From the NCBI RefSeq assembly GCF_026262505.1, contig NC_067205.1, positions 19,217,645 to 19,281,644 on the forward strand: 64,000 bases of DNA, written 5' to 3'. The number at the start of each line of letters is the position of its first letter. Position 1 is the first letter of the stretch. The position numbers and the translations under genes are program-made. The notes under the pieces were generated by a model, which was given only the letters and a program-made list of their open reading frames with translations, made no database searches and had not been told where the DNA came from. Source of the stretch: Trichomonas vaginalis G3. Taxonomy: Eukaryota > Parabasalia > Trichomonadida > Trichomonadidae. Of this stretch, positions 1-8,915 are shown piece by piece.

Positions 1-471
1 ATCGTTAACGAACACAACCTTAACTCTATTGACTATACTGTCATATCTTTTAGTTATATTATATGTTCTTCCTATCTTATATCTCTTTGTATTGAAGTCC
101 TTCGGTTTCTGAACGATGTAAAGTAAGCCTTCACTGCAACGTTCCGTATCGAATGAACCATATGTTATGAAGTTATATCCAACAACTGGGTCAATCCATA
201 ACAAAACTATTGGTATAAGACTTTTGTCGATGAGATATGCTCTTGTTCCATGAAATGCTACTGATATCATAAGCTCAGGATTTCTTGTCAAAATTTTCTG
301 ACTAGAAGCAATTCTAACCCAGTCGATTGCTCTCTTTCCAGATGGAGATATAATGTCTGACAAAGAATATTTCTTGTATTTCTTTGAGTATCTTACGTTT
401 AAATCACCAATTCTAACCACTTTGGTGTCATTGTCTATCTTTCTAACTGTTTCAAACTCAGTGTTTGTCAT
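1..471 (-). CDS. KilA-N plus GIY-YIG (T5orf172-type) protein, partial
   Basis: Translated from 471 leftwards, the protein has an N-terminal KilA-N-like DNA-binding domain (a DWVR motif, then a G-x-AYLIDKSLIP stretch followed by LLWIDP). A T5orf172/GIY-YIG-like domain follows, with GLLYIVQKP and YKIGRTYNIT. Such fusions occur in large DNA viruses and phages and probably bind and nick DNA. The 3' end lies beyond the window. Fuller relatives are at 51312-51923 and 60867-61472. It is the outermost visible gene of the accessory block. The domain assignment is by motif recognition. Confidence 0.75.
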   Translation of the reverse strand, partial: MTNTEFETVRKIDNDTKVVRIGDLNVRYSKKYKKYSLSDIISPSGKRAIDWVRIASSQKILTRNPELMISVAFHGTRAYLIDKSLIPIVLLWIDPVVGYNFITYGSFDTERCSEGLLYIVQKPKDFNTKRYKIGRTYNITKRYDSIVNRVKVVFVND

Positions 472-1395
472 TTTCTGTTTCTTACATACAAAATAAAAAA
501 AATTTTTTTTAAAAAACTAACTTTATTTTTTCTATCTTGTATCTTAAGGAAATTCACGATTTTCATGTATAAAAGATATGATTTCAGGGATTTTTTTACG
601 AAGTGTTAAAGTTCTCTTCGTAAAAAAATAACAGTTATATAATGAAATTTAGTCATTTTTTCAGCAAAAATATATTTTAGGGTAGATGGTTTTCATAGAG
701 TTTTATGCAAGACCGAAAAAAGTCTAAATCGCAATTTTTTACGATTTTCATGTATAAAAGATATGATTTCAGGGATTTTTTTACGAAGTGTTAAAGTTCT
801 CTTCGTAAAAAAATAACAGTTATATAATGAAATTTGGTCATTTTTTTACGATTTTCATGAGTTTTAGGCGACCAGGTTTTTTTCCCTACTCGCAATTTTT
901 TACGATTTTCATGTATAAAAGATATGATTTCAGGGATTTTTTTTACGAAGTGTTAAAGTTCTCTTCGTCAAAAAATAACAGTTATATAATGAAATTTAGT
1001 CATTTTTTCAGCAAAAATATATTTTAGGTGTCACCAGGTCCCTCGGTCCCTCGGTCCCTCGGTCAACTAACATCTTTTTGAAAATGGTGACAACATGACA
1101 TTTTGACAACAACACAGGAAATAAACTTCTTCGTATATGTTTTGTCAAAACTTCATCATCGTATATGTTTTGTCAAGACTTCTTCATCGTATATGTTTTT
1201 TCACCTCTTTTTTTCATGAGGGTCACCAGGTCCCTCGGTCCCTCGGTCCCTCGGTCAACTAACATCTTTTTGAAAATGGTGACAACATGACATTTTGACA
1301 ACAACACAGGAAATAAACTTCTTCGTATATGTTTTGTCAAAACTTCTTCGTCAATGAGCGTAAATCAGACAAAAATATATTTCTACCATAAAGTT
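472..1395. repeat. Accessory intergenic repeat block
   Basis: No gene is convincing here. The block holds three copies of a hairpin unit (591-628, 776-813, 937-975). It also holds two copies (about 1025-1145 and 1210-1340) of a module with a tandem 9-mer CCCTCGGTC, followed by sequence with ACATGACATTTTGACAAC and CTTCTTCGTATATGTTTTGTC units. The same modules recur inverted near 2575, 3740 and 13000. Short ORFs here are repeat translations. Confidence 0.7.
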
Positions 1396-2292
1396 TCACA
1401 AGCGTTTTACATGGTATATGTTGTGATGGTTCATGACTTTAAACAGTTTTGTGGCTTCTATTTCTTCTTTTAGTACATCGAATGTTTTAACAATGCCGAA
1501 AGTTTCTTTATATTTCTTCTTGACATCAGATAGAAGGAAATCGTCAGCTGTTGGATAGTTTTTGTTCAGAAATGTCAACATGTCCATTTTATCTTCTGCT
1601 GGTTTCTCTACTTCTTTCTTTAAGTCAGCATAGTCGTTTCTCATACGTTCTATCTCTTTGACGGAGTAGTTATATTTCTTCATTGCTGCTTTACATTTTG
1701 AACATTGTGGGTTCATTTTAGCATTGTACATTGAAACCTTACCTGCTAAAACAACTAAGGCGTAAATGGTTTTCTTTAACTCAAAAGTTGCGGGTTTTAT
1801 TTGTCCGTTCCATACTTTACCTCTTCTATCTTTATCTCTTATCTGCCATACACATTTTGCAACTAACGAAACAAAGTTGTCGTAGGTCTTAAACTCCCCA
1901 GATTTATATATGTCAATGAAATATACCATATCGCAGTCTTTGTGGTTGCAATGAAATCCAAGAAACTCATAGTTTACCTTACGTATGAACTTCTTTATTT
2001 CAACTGAGTCAGTTGCTTTGACTTCTATTTCATCGAATTCAGGAATAGTAAGCTTTTGTTGTTGTATTTCAGGAAGTTTAGGTAGATGGTCAATAATATC
2101 CTGCATTTCATAAAGATACTGTTCATTTGTTTCATCTTTCGCAGTGCAATCTAAATCTCCTTGGAGAAGTTCCTGCTTTATCTTCTGGATTTCTGTTTCG
2201 AAAGTATATGAAGAAGGAATGAAGCTTTTCATCTCTACTAACATTGAAGTTGGGTTCATGACTAACGAGTTTGGTGCTGTTGTTGCTAACAT
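1396..2292 (-). CDS. Unrecognised accessory protein family 1
   Basis: A 298-residue protein that I do not recognise; relatives are at 25794-26760, 49249-50181 and 61815-62756. The family has a conserved N-terminal stretch (SLVMNPTSMLVEMKSF), a central helical region, a C-x-H...C cluster and a QCSKC pair that could bind zinc. The C terminus is lysine-rich and ends near VKRL. The start follows an AT-rich leader ending in GTAAGAAC. It lies among KilA-N genes, which suggests an accessory or regulatory role rather than a capsid one. No function is claimed. Confidence 0.7.
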   Translation of the reverse strand: MLATTAPNSLVMNPTSMLVEMKSFIPSSYTFETEIQKIKQELLQGDLDCTAKDETNEQYLYEMQDIIDHLPKLPEIQQQKLTIPEFDEIEVKATDSVEIKKFIRKVNYEFLGFHCNHKDCDMVYFIDIYKSGEFKTYDNFVSLVAKCVWQIRDKDRRGKVWNGQIKPATFELKKTIYALVVLAGKVSMYNAKMNPQCSKCKAAMKKYNYSVKEIERMRNDYADLKKEVEKPAEDKMDMLTFLNKNYPTADDFLLSDVKKKYKETFGIVKTFDVLKEEIEATKLFKVMNHHNIYHVKRL

Positions 2293-2679
2293 GTTCTTAC
2301 AATAAAAATAAAAAATATTTTTTTAAAAAAACTAACTTTATTTATTTCAGCACAAAATTCATGAGTTTTGGTTGAAAAATACGGTGAACCAAAAGTGGCT
2401 CGACCTCAAAACAAGCATTTTTGTGAAGAATATACCAACCGCCGGAATTCCGCGGGTTGCTTTTTATACAAAATTCAACGGGTGACAAAACATTTACGAA
2501 GAAGTCTTGACAAAACATATACGAAGAAGTTTATTTCCTGTGTTGTTGTCAAAATGTCATGTTGTCACACTTTTTCAGAGAAGTTCGTTTAACCGAGGGA
2601 CCGAGGGACCTGGTGACACCTAAAAACCATCTACCCTAAATTGTATTTTTGCTGAATTCAATAAAAATAAATGGTTCAT
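2293..2679. repeat. Intergenic block with KilA-N core fragments
   Basis: About 2365-2480 holds short pieces that match the central parts of two different KilA-N genes (25001-25666 and 2680-3342) stitched together. They are followed by 25-bp-type TTTACGAAGAAGT repeats and an inverted CCCTCGGTC module near 2590. The short ORF in this span is a translation of these pieces and is not called as a gene. Confidence 0.65.
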
Positions 2680-3342
2680 TTACTCACAATATTTTTTTAC
2701 AAAACGACCCCAAACTTTTAACTTCTTTTCTGCAGCTTCTAATGCTATCTTAGCGAGTTCATATTCTCTAAATTCTCTCTTTAAATCTTCTTGTTCCCAT
2801 TGGTCTAGTTCGTATGGAGAATCTTTATAACCATAACACATCTCATGTTCATGTTCTATTTGTTTTTCATGCATTTTTCTAACTTCTTGTTCGAACAAAG
2901 GTTTAGCATTCTCTACTGTATCTTCGAGTTCTTCTTCATCTAATTTCTCATGAACTTTCTTGTCTATGGAGTCCATAATTTTTCCAACTGCTATACAATA
3001 TTTTGGAGAAGCCCACATTGCTATATAGTTTACAAGTCTTGGGTCTACATACGTTCCTCTAACCTGTTTGATTTCATCAGGAATTCCTGCATGAATTTTG
3101 TATAAAAACCAACCGCCGGAATTCCGGCGGTTGCTATATTCTTCACAAAATGCCTTAAAATACTCTTCCCAGGACTTATTTTCCAACAACCTTCTAAAGT
3201 CTTTCCTAAACTGCTGACACATATTTGTTGCATTTATATAACCATCCTTGTCTCTACGTAAGACTTCAATACCGTTGTAAGTGCCTTTTGTGAATGTTTC
3301 GCCATTAGATTTGTTCGTGAACGTTTTTGCTTCGACTGTCAT
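2680..3342 (-). CDS. KilA-N domain protein
   Basis: A 220-residue protein with a KilA-N DNA-binding domain: the signature GYINATNMC lies near residues 34-42 and a VDPRLVNYIAMWASPKY segment near 105-120. A charged helical, probably coiled-coil, C-terminal half follows. N- and C-terminal parts are almost identical to the gene at 25001-25666, but the central core is quite different, as if swapped. KilA-N proteins are DNA-binding accessory proteins of large DNA viruses and phages. The start is supported by the leader with GAACTGAA before the ATG. Confidence 0.85.
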   Translation of the reverse strand: MTVEAKTFTNKSNGETFTKGTYNGIEVLRRDKDGYINATNMCQQFRKDFRRLLENKSWEEYFKAFCEEYSNRRNSGGWFLYKIHAGIPDEIKQVRGTYVDPRLVNYIAMWASPKYCIAVGKIMDSIDKKVHEKLDEEELEDTVENAKPLFEQEVRKMHEKQIEHEHEMCYGYKDSPYELDQWEQEDLKREFREYELAKIALEAAEKKLKVWGRFVKKYCE

Positions 3343-3837
3343 TTCAGTTCTTACAATAAAAATAAAAAATATTTTTGGGTGGTACGTCGGACATTCGTTT
3401 GTGGCTTAACCGTCGGACATTCGTTTGTGGCTTAACCGTCGGACATTGTCTTGAAACAGTATAAGACTAGTTCTGAGATCTCACCATCTAACCTAAAATA
3501 TATTTTTGCCGAAAAAAATGAGTTTTGGTTGAAAAATACGGTGAACCAAAAGTGGCTCGACCTCAAAACAAGCATTTTGTGAAGAATATACCAACCGCCG
3601 GAATTCCGCGGGTTGCTTTTTATACAAAATTCAACGGGTGAAAGAATACGATGAAGAAGTCATGACAAAACATTTACGTACATGTTTGACAAAACATTTA
3701 CGATGAAATCATGACAAAACATGTACGATGAAGTTTATTTCCTGGACTGTTGTCTAAATGTCATGTTGTCACACTTTTTCAGAGAAGTTAAAATGACCGA
3801 GGGACCGAGGGACCTGGTTCCACCTAAAATATATTTT
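3343..3837. repeat. Intergenic repeats with KilA-N fragments
   Basis: The span contains direct repeats of a CGTCGGACATTCGTTTGTGGCTTAAC-type unit near 3380-3450 and a second stitched KilA-N core fragment at about 3520-3640. Dispersed ACAAAACATTTACG repeats and an inverted CCGAGGGAC module near 3795-3815 follow. I see no gene. Confidence 0.65.
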
Positions 3838-4698
3838 TCAATACTTTTTCAGCACTTTTCCGTAGTTGTATATGAAAGACAATTCGAGATAAAAGTCATA
3901 GTACAATGGTATAATATGCTGCACACCATTTGTTGTGAACCAAACTTGAAAGTCAGAGAAACTGTTACTAGGTGGTTCGTAGAATTTAGAAGCAAAGTCA
4001 TAAAAGTCCTTACCGATACATAGAAAACTATTGTTGCTTGAACTGAAACTTGCATGGCACATAACATTTTGAGGGTCGAACACATTTCTATAAACTGTCA
4101 AATCTGCTGGTGGAAGTATAAATTTAAATGGACCATCTGGTGGTAATGGTTCGTTCTGGTTTAGTAACCGAAGAAATTGTGCCCAAGAACGTTTGTCTAC
4201 TCCCCAAAATAAAAACTCTGTATCTCTTGGAGGGTTAATTTCAATCTTTTGAAATGAAACGGTGGAGTTCATCTTGTCATATTCTAGTTTCAGATAGTAT
4301 GTTCCATTTAGTAAAGAGTCGTATTTTTCTTGAAATTCCCAATAATATTTGTTTATTTGAGTTTGAAAGTCATTTAGAGTTTTCTCAAGACTTTCGCCTG
4401 AACGAACTGTAAAGATCCTCATTTCGTCAAATTTGTCTATTAGACCATCAGAACCTTTATACTGCCCATGAAAATATACTGCGAACATAAATGCGTTAGT
4501 TCTATTTGAAAACAAAACTCTTCTAAATCCTATTGCCTTTGCATCTGAAGGACTTTGAAGCCAACGAATTGGATAGTCAAACCTGTATGCTCGGGATGAA
4601 ATTTCTTCATCTGAAATATTCCTACCAGCATTTGTAAAGATATAGTCTAACGGTTTTGTATCTGCTACTTTTGTTCTTTGTTTTTCAACCTGAAGCAT
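3838..4698 (-). CDS. Polinton structural-like protein, family S
   Basis: A 286-residue protein of a family found twice per A element and twice in B (16593-17474, 33059-33916). Shared features are an early aromatic FDYPIRWL motif followed by AIGFRR, and a late block around a CHASFS, FLCIGKDFY and FYEPPS series. The C terminus is rich in aromatic residues and ends on a hydrophobic LELSFIYNY strand. The predicted content is largely beta, consistent with a virion component, but I cannot name the family. The start follows ATTTTTACATATATTAA just upstream. Confidence 0.75.
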   Translation of the reverse strand: MLQVEKQRTKVADTKPLDYIFTNAGRNISDEEISSRAYRFDYPIRWLQSPSDAKAIGFRRVLFSNRTNAFMFAVYFHGQYKGSDGLIDKFDEMRIFTVRSGESLEKTLNDFQTQINKYYWEFQEKYDSLLNGTYYLKLEYDKMNSTVSFQKIEINPPRDTEFLFWGVDKRSWAQFLRLLNQNEPLPPDGPFKFILPPADLTVYRNVFDPQNVMCHASFSSSNNSFLCIGKDFYDFASKFYEPPSNSFSDFQVWFTTNGVQHIIPLYYDFYLELSFIYNYGKVLKKY

Positions 4699-4723
4699 TT
4701 AATATATGTAAAAATATATGGTT

Positions 4724-5308
4724 TTAAAATGGTATGCCATATAGCTTCTTGAATTTGTTAAGAAGTATTTTAACGTATTTTCCATCTGTATCTCTAGTGT
4801 TTACATAAGCATAGCCTTCCTTAGTAAAATATACTTGTAATTTCCTATAGTTTACGCCGGTATAAAAGTAGAAAGAGTCTTGTTCTTCGCTATAGTAGTA
4901 AAACTCAAACGTATGCTCGCCATAGTCTGTAATTTCAATTGTTTCATCTTCTAGTTCGTCGACAAATTCGAATACAATATCTCCAAATTTGCCTTTGTTC
5001 TTATTGTTTTCAGAACGAGTGACCCAACGTAAGTTTTCAAGTCTATTGTCGTTTCTTATATGGTTTATATGGTCTACAAAAGGTAAATTGTTAGGATTCA
5101 GTATAAAATGAGTTGCAATGACAACATGTTTAAGATAGTGTTTCCCACCCATCTTCACAATAGCATATCCGTTATTTCGCTCCCATTCGCTTAAAACTCT
5201 TTTTGTCTTTTTGTTTCTGACTTCAAATGACTCACAACAGTGAATTTCATATTTCTCATCTAACAAACAAGTTTCCCAACGGTCTTCTCCAACAAACTCA
5301 GCGTACAT
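4724..5308 (-). CDS. HNH homing-type endonuclease
   Basis: The HNH core is visible near residues 62-108: HVVIATHFI, then FVDHINHIRNDNRLENLRWVT and NNKNKG, typical of phage and large-virus HNH enzymes. The C-terminal 75 residues (starting TIEITDYG) form a separate module that is homologous to the small protein encoded in both terminal repeats of element B. It probably cleaves DNA and may act as a homing enzyme. In A-right only a remnant of the 5' end is present at the matching place. Confidence 0.88.
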   Translation of the reverse strand: MYAEFVGEDRWETCLLDEKYEIHCCESFEVRNKKTKRVLSEWERNNGYAIVKMGGKHYLKHVVIATHFILNPNNLPFVDHINHIRNDNRLENLRWVTRSENNKNKGKFGDIVFEFVDELEDETIEITDYGEHTFEFYYYSEEQDSFYFYTGVNYRKLQVYFTKEGYAYVNTRDTDGKYVKILLNKFKKLYGIPF

Positions 5309-5338
5309 TTCAAATAAAATAAAAAAATATTTTTTTCT

Positions 5339-5923
5339 TTACTTTACATAACCGCCTGCTGCCATAAGTCTTTGACGCCAACCCATACCAGCTAGTGAAG
5401 GTTGACTTGGTTTAGTTTGGAAACTAAACTTTGGTTTTGGTTTATCTTCAGTTTTTGGTTTCTCTTCTTCTATCGGTTTTTCGTCACTTTTCGGTTCCTT
5501 TGACTTTACCTCACTTGCAGGAACAGTTGTGTCGTCAACATCTTCATAAATATCATATGCCATTTGTTTTTGTTTTCCTTTCAACTTTTTGTGTTTGTTG
5601 TAAAGTTTAGAATATTTCGACTCTAAGTCAATGAGATGTTCTATAATGAACTGTTGGTCAGTGAAGTAAACTTTTCCATCTGTTGTCTCGAAAGCTCCTT
5701 CAGACTTCAATATTTTATTTGTGAGAGTCTGTTTCTTTTTTGAGATACTTGCCGTTCCATTTTTATGAAAAGTGACTTTGTAGTTAGGGTTTGTATTTCC
5801 AGACCTGGCACTTTCTATTATTGAATTTTTCTCTTCATCTGTAAGTTCTTTGACAGGTTTTGACAATGGTTCTGAACTTTTTGTTTGTGGTGTCAAATCT
5901 ACCGTTTCAACTTCTTCGGTCAT
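5339..5923 (-). CDS. Unrecognised proline/lysine-rich protein
   Basis: A 194-residue protein that starts MTEEVETVDLTPQ. It has a central domain with KVTFHKNGTASISKKK and a helical segment. The tail is rich in Pro, Glu and Lys, and the last residues include GWRQRLMAAGGY. The tail composition suggests a disordered virion or core protein, but no family is recognised. The upstream motif ATTTTTACTGAGATGAA directly precedes the ATG and is shared with the next two upstream genes. A relative lies at 45215-45798. Confidence 0.7.
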   Translation of the reverse strand: MTEEVETVDLTPQTKSSEPLSKPVKELTDEEKNSIIESARSGNTNPNYKVTFHKNGTASISKKKQTLTNKILKSEGAFETTDGKVYFTDQQFIIEHLIDLESKYSKLYNKHKKLKGKQKQMAYDIYEDVDDTTVPASEVKSKEPKSDEKPIEEEKPKTEDKPKPKFSFQTKPSQPSLAGMGWRQRLMAAGGYVK

Positions 5924-5941
5924 TTCATCTCAGTAAAAATT

Positions 5942-6094
5942 TTAGTTTGGTTTGTTTTCAACTGGTTGTTGTTGTTTTTTAAGTCGGTCTAAAACTTCCT
6001 GAGGTATAGGAAGAACTTGACAAACACGTTGTGTAACTGCTGGAAGTCGACAAATCCATCTTGAACCCATTTGTCTCAATGCTGTATTGTTCAT
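5942..6094 (-). CDS. Small conserved protein, 50 residues
   Basis: A short frame starting MNNTALRQMGSRW and ending QPVENKPN, conserved at 45043-45195 in A-right with few changes. It is preceded by the same TTTTTACTGAGATGAA leader as its neighbours, which supports expression. It has a basic first half with two cysteines and a polar tail. Function is unknown; the context within the late-type gene block suggests a minor virion component. Confidence 0.65.
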   Translation of the reverse strand: MNNTALRQMGSRWICRLPAVTQRVCQVLPIPQEVLDRLKKQQQPVENKPN

Positions 6095-6113
6095 TTCATC
6101 TCAGTAAAAAATT

Positions 6114-6515
6114 TTACATTCCCCAAGTTTGAGGTGGTTGAGGTTGGTTATTGTTTACCCACTGTTGTGCATGGTTATATCCTCTGTTAAAGAATCTTTC
6201 ACCTTGGTCCATATAGTGTCCTGCTTGGTTATAGTAGTCATTTGCTTTGTTATAATAGTTTCCTGCTTGTCTTCCTACATTGTCCATCCATCCTTGAACT
6301 TTTCCTCTTGTTTCAGGATTTGGAATAAGATTTGTTGCATCTCGTGCTACATCCCAACCTTTCTGTACAGTTTGTATAATAGGTTGTGCTTTCTCTTTAA
6401 GTATACCTAATGTACTCAAAATCTTCCTTCCAACTCCAAATACACCTCTGGCTATTGTTCCCACTGCGGGTAAAAATCTGGATGCAACTCCTGCTAACGC
6501 GCCAAATAAACCCAT
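6114..6515 (-). CDS. Amphipathic Gly/Ala-rich small protein, protein VI-like
   Basis: A 133-residue protein with an N-terminal glycine/alanine-rich amphipathic segment (GLFGALAGVASRFLPAVG) and a Gln/Asn/Tyr-rich tail. The layout resembles membrane-lytic or core proteins of adenoviruses and related Polinton proteins, but the homology is not demonstrable by eye. It pairs head to head with the integrase across 17 bp. A relative is at 44621-45023. Confidence 0.7.
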   Translation of the reverse strand: MGLFGALAGVASRFLPAVGTIARGVFGVGRKILSTLGILKEKAQPIIQTVQKGWDVARDATNLIPNPETRGKVQGWMDNVGRQAGNYYNKANDYYNQAGHYMDQGERFFNRGYNHAQQWVNNNQPQPPQTWGM

Positions 6516-6532
6516 TTCTTATGGGTTAAAAA
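6516..6532. promoter_or_regulatory. 17-bp bidirectional promoter region
   Basis: Only 17 bases separate the start codons of the 133-residue gene (minus) and the integrase (plus). They include GGGTTAAAAA directly before the plus ATG. Any promoter for either gene must lie here or inside the opposite coding region. Confidence 0.55.
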
Positions 6533-7492
6533 ATGACGAATCCAAACAAGGACCCCTATGTTTCTAAGGCGACAAAGAAAGCACTCATGGTAAAAATCTT
6601 TAGTTCAACACCAAATGCTTGGTTTATGGATATCTTGGAAAACATTCCGAGAGTTAGAACAGATGGACCACCATACTGGTTAATATTTGTTGGTCAAAAC
6701 ACAAGATACTGTGAAGCCATACCATTACAGTCCAAAAATATTTTAGATATCTTAGCAGCTTTGACAATATTCGTTGACAAATACCATCCAACAAAACTGA
6801 CATCTGACTGTGAAAGTTCTTTCAAATCAGATGATATTAAAAACTATCTGCGTTCAAAAAATGTAAACCAATATTTCATTGTCGACCAAAACCATTCTGC
6901 TCTTGGTGTCATTGACGGTTGTATAAAAATGTTAAGAGACTTAAACCAACCACAAGGTGGTGAAGCAAATGAAATGTCATATGACGACAAATATAGACAC
7001 TTCTCCATGGCAAAGATGAGACAAGTTTTAAATATTTACAATAACCGTAAACAAAAAGGTTTGGGAAACCACTCCCCCGAAGAAATGAAAAACAACCCTG
7101 ACTTAGAGAAAGACTATATATTTAATAATTTAGTCAAAAGAGACAAACAAGCAAGAATGCCGGGCTTCAAACTTCAGAAAGGTGACAAAGTAAAAATAGA
7201 AATACCTAAACGCGACCCATATGAAAATACTATTGACTATGACAACAATGGGAACCCGACAGGTACTCACATTCGTGTTCGTAAAAATAGAAGAAAGTAT
7301 ACAAGAGAATATTATGAAGTTTTAGGCAAACATGGCAAAATGTACAGACTGCAAGCAGAAGATAAAACTACTATTGTCAGACCTCGTTTCAAACTTGTCA
7401 AAGTTCAAGGTGGTATACTTTCAAAGACAGTTCCTAACAAATATAAGACAACTCCTGACGAATATGCTAAAGAAGTTGAAAATGACGACTAA
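6533..7492 (+). CDS. Integrase, retroviral type (A family)
   Basis: A 319-residue integrase-like protein (rve fold). Aspartates are visible in WFMDILEN near residue 33 and LTSDCESSF near residue 93, followed by QNHSALGVIDG. The C-terminal half is basic and ends in an SH3-like segment with KLQKGDKVKIEI. It would insert the element by its terminal repeats. It differs clearly from the integrase of element B. The stop overlaps the convergent fibre gene by 4 bp. A broken relative is at 43650-44603. Confidence 0.82.
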   Translation: MTNPNKDPYVSKATKKALMVKIFSSTPNAWFMDILENIPRVRTDGPPYWLIFVGQNTRYCEAIPLQSKNILDILAALTIFVDKYHPTKLTSDCESSFKSDDIKNYLRSKNVNQYFIVDQNHSALGVIDGCIKMLRDLNQPQGGEANEMSYDDKYRHFSMAKMRQVLNIYNNRKQKGLGNHSPEEMKNNPDLEKDYIFNNLVKRDKQARMPGFKLQKGDKVKIEIPKRDPYENTIDYDNNGNPTGTHIRVRKNRRKYTREYYEVLGKHGKMYRLQAEDKTTIVRPRFKLVKVQGGILSKTVPNKYKTTPDEYAKEVENDD

Positions 7493-8897
7493 GCATTTCT
7501 ATACCATGCGTAAACTGTCATGTAAGGTGGCATGTAGTCTTTACTTTGTCCCGTTGTTTGCGTATACCCTGAAACGAAATGTGTATGGTCTCCTCCTACC
7601 TCAGTGTTATCCAAGTAACAATTTATAGCAAACTGAACGTTGTCTTTAACATCATATCCTTTACCTTTTGTCATTCCTGTCCAATCCCAATATTTATGCC
7701 TATGCCCACCTTCTCGAGATGTAGTTAAACTTACGTAGTGACTGTGCGCAGGTAAATTTGCACCTGAAATCGTTTTACTTCCACCTGTTTCCTTTGAAAG
7801 TTTGCACAATACAAAAACCTGTCGACTATTTGAGTCCAAGTTCCAAAACCAAGTACTACTTCTGGTCTGGTAGAGTTCATTGACGTATAAATAGAGCCAA
7901 CCGGGTAAATAAGATTCGGCAAAATTTGTTTAAGCACATTGAGTTCCTGTCTTAGATGTATAATACTATTGTCATTAGATATCAAGTATCTACAAGACTT
8001 GTTGCCGGTGGTATTGTTGGAGCTTTACTTGGCAAGGTTGTGTTTAGTGTAATATCATCTGCTGTAAAAGTTGTAAAACTTGTATGTGTATGAGTCTTAT
8101 TTGCTTTCTTCTCTAACTCATCGTTAACATATGTTTTATCTGCTTTAAGGTCTAAACATCCTGAAACCCATCCTGTATCGGCTTTACTTTTTAAAATCTT
8201 CGATGTCCATTCATGGTACCAGTCAACCCTTTCTTTCATTTCGTTATCTTTTTCATCCACATATTCCTTATCTGCTTTCTTCTCTAACTTACTAGCCACA
8301 TATGCTAACTCATCGTTAACATATGTTTTATCTGCTTTCTTTTCAAGGCTAACGTTTTAAGTCTGTTATTTCAGATATAGAATGTGTATGTCCAACGGCA
8401 CTTTTCCTGTTTAAGGTTTCTTGTAAGTTTGTAATATTTGCAATGGTATGTGTATGAGTCTTTTTAGAATATTCGTTTTCAGCTCTTGTCACTTCACTTG
8501 ACATTTTATTGTCAACATATGTTTTGTCTGCTAGTTCAGGATGAGTATGTTCTTTTGTTGCATAAGCTTTGTCAGCTCTTTCTTCTTCTTTTGCTATTGC
8601 ATCGTCTACATATGTTTTGTCAGCTTTGTTGTCAACATCTGCTTTCAAAAGAAGTTCTTTTATAGGTTTCTCGTTTAAAGTTCCTTTTGTTGGATTTATA
8701 CAAACAGTATGGTTCTTATTGTCTTGAAACAGAAACTCATCTGTCATTGGGTTTAATGTCAGTTTTAAGTTTCCTTCTTTCAATGACTCAGATATCTTAG
8801 AATAGTTTGAAAAGTTTGTTGTGTTCTTATTTAGAGCTTGTATAATGAGTTGTCGGTTGTGTTGTATTTCTCTCATAGACGCTGTTTCATTTGACAT
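7489..8897 (-). pseudogene. Phage-like tail fibre/collar protein gene (A-left)
   Basis: Read from 8897 leftwards. The N-terminal part is a unique domain, followed by ADKTYVDD and KEHTHPELADKTYV repeats typical of phage tail-fibre shafts. The end is a collar-type domain with LIYPVGSIYTSMNSTRP, GFGTWTQIVDRFLYC, LPAHSHY and a terminal YMPPYMTVYAWY. A fibre at the particle surface would bind a host receptor. The gene is broken, with about three breaks. Fuller relatives are at 20430-23619 and 42348-43653. Confidence 0.85.
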
Positions 8898-8915
8898 TTT
8901 TATTCTAGATAAAAT
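8898..8915. promoter_or_regulatory. 18-bp bidirectional promoter region
   Basis: The fibre gene (minus) and the family S gene (plus) start 18 bases apart. The spacer TTTTATTCTAGATAAAAT is an imperfect palindrome, so each side presents a TTTTAT...TAAAA signal next to the ATG. The same spacer is kept at 42330-42347. Confidence 0.65.

Noticed and set aside
827-1027. 66-residue frame in the left spacer
   Set aside because: It crosses two hairpin units and repeat words; Phe/Lys-rich low-complexity, no relatives with a conserved frame.
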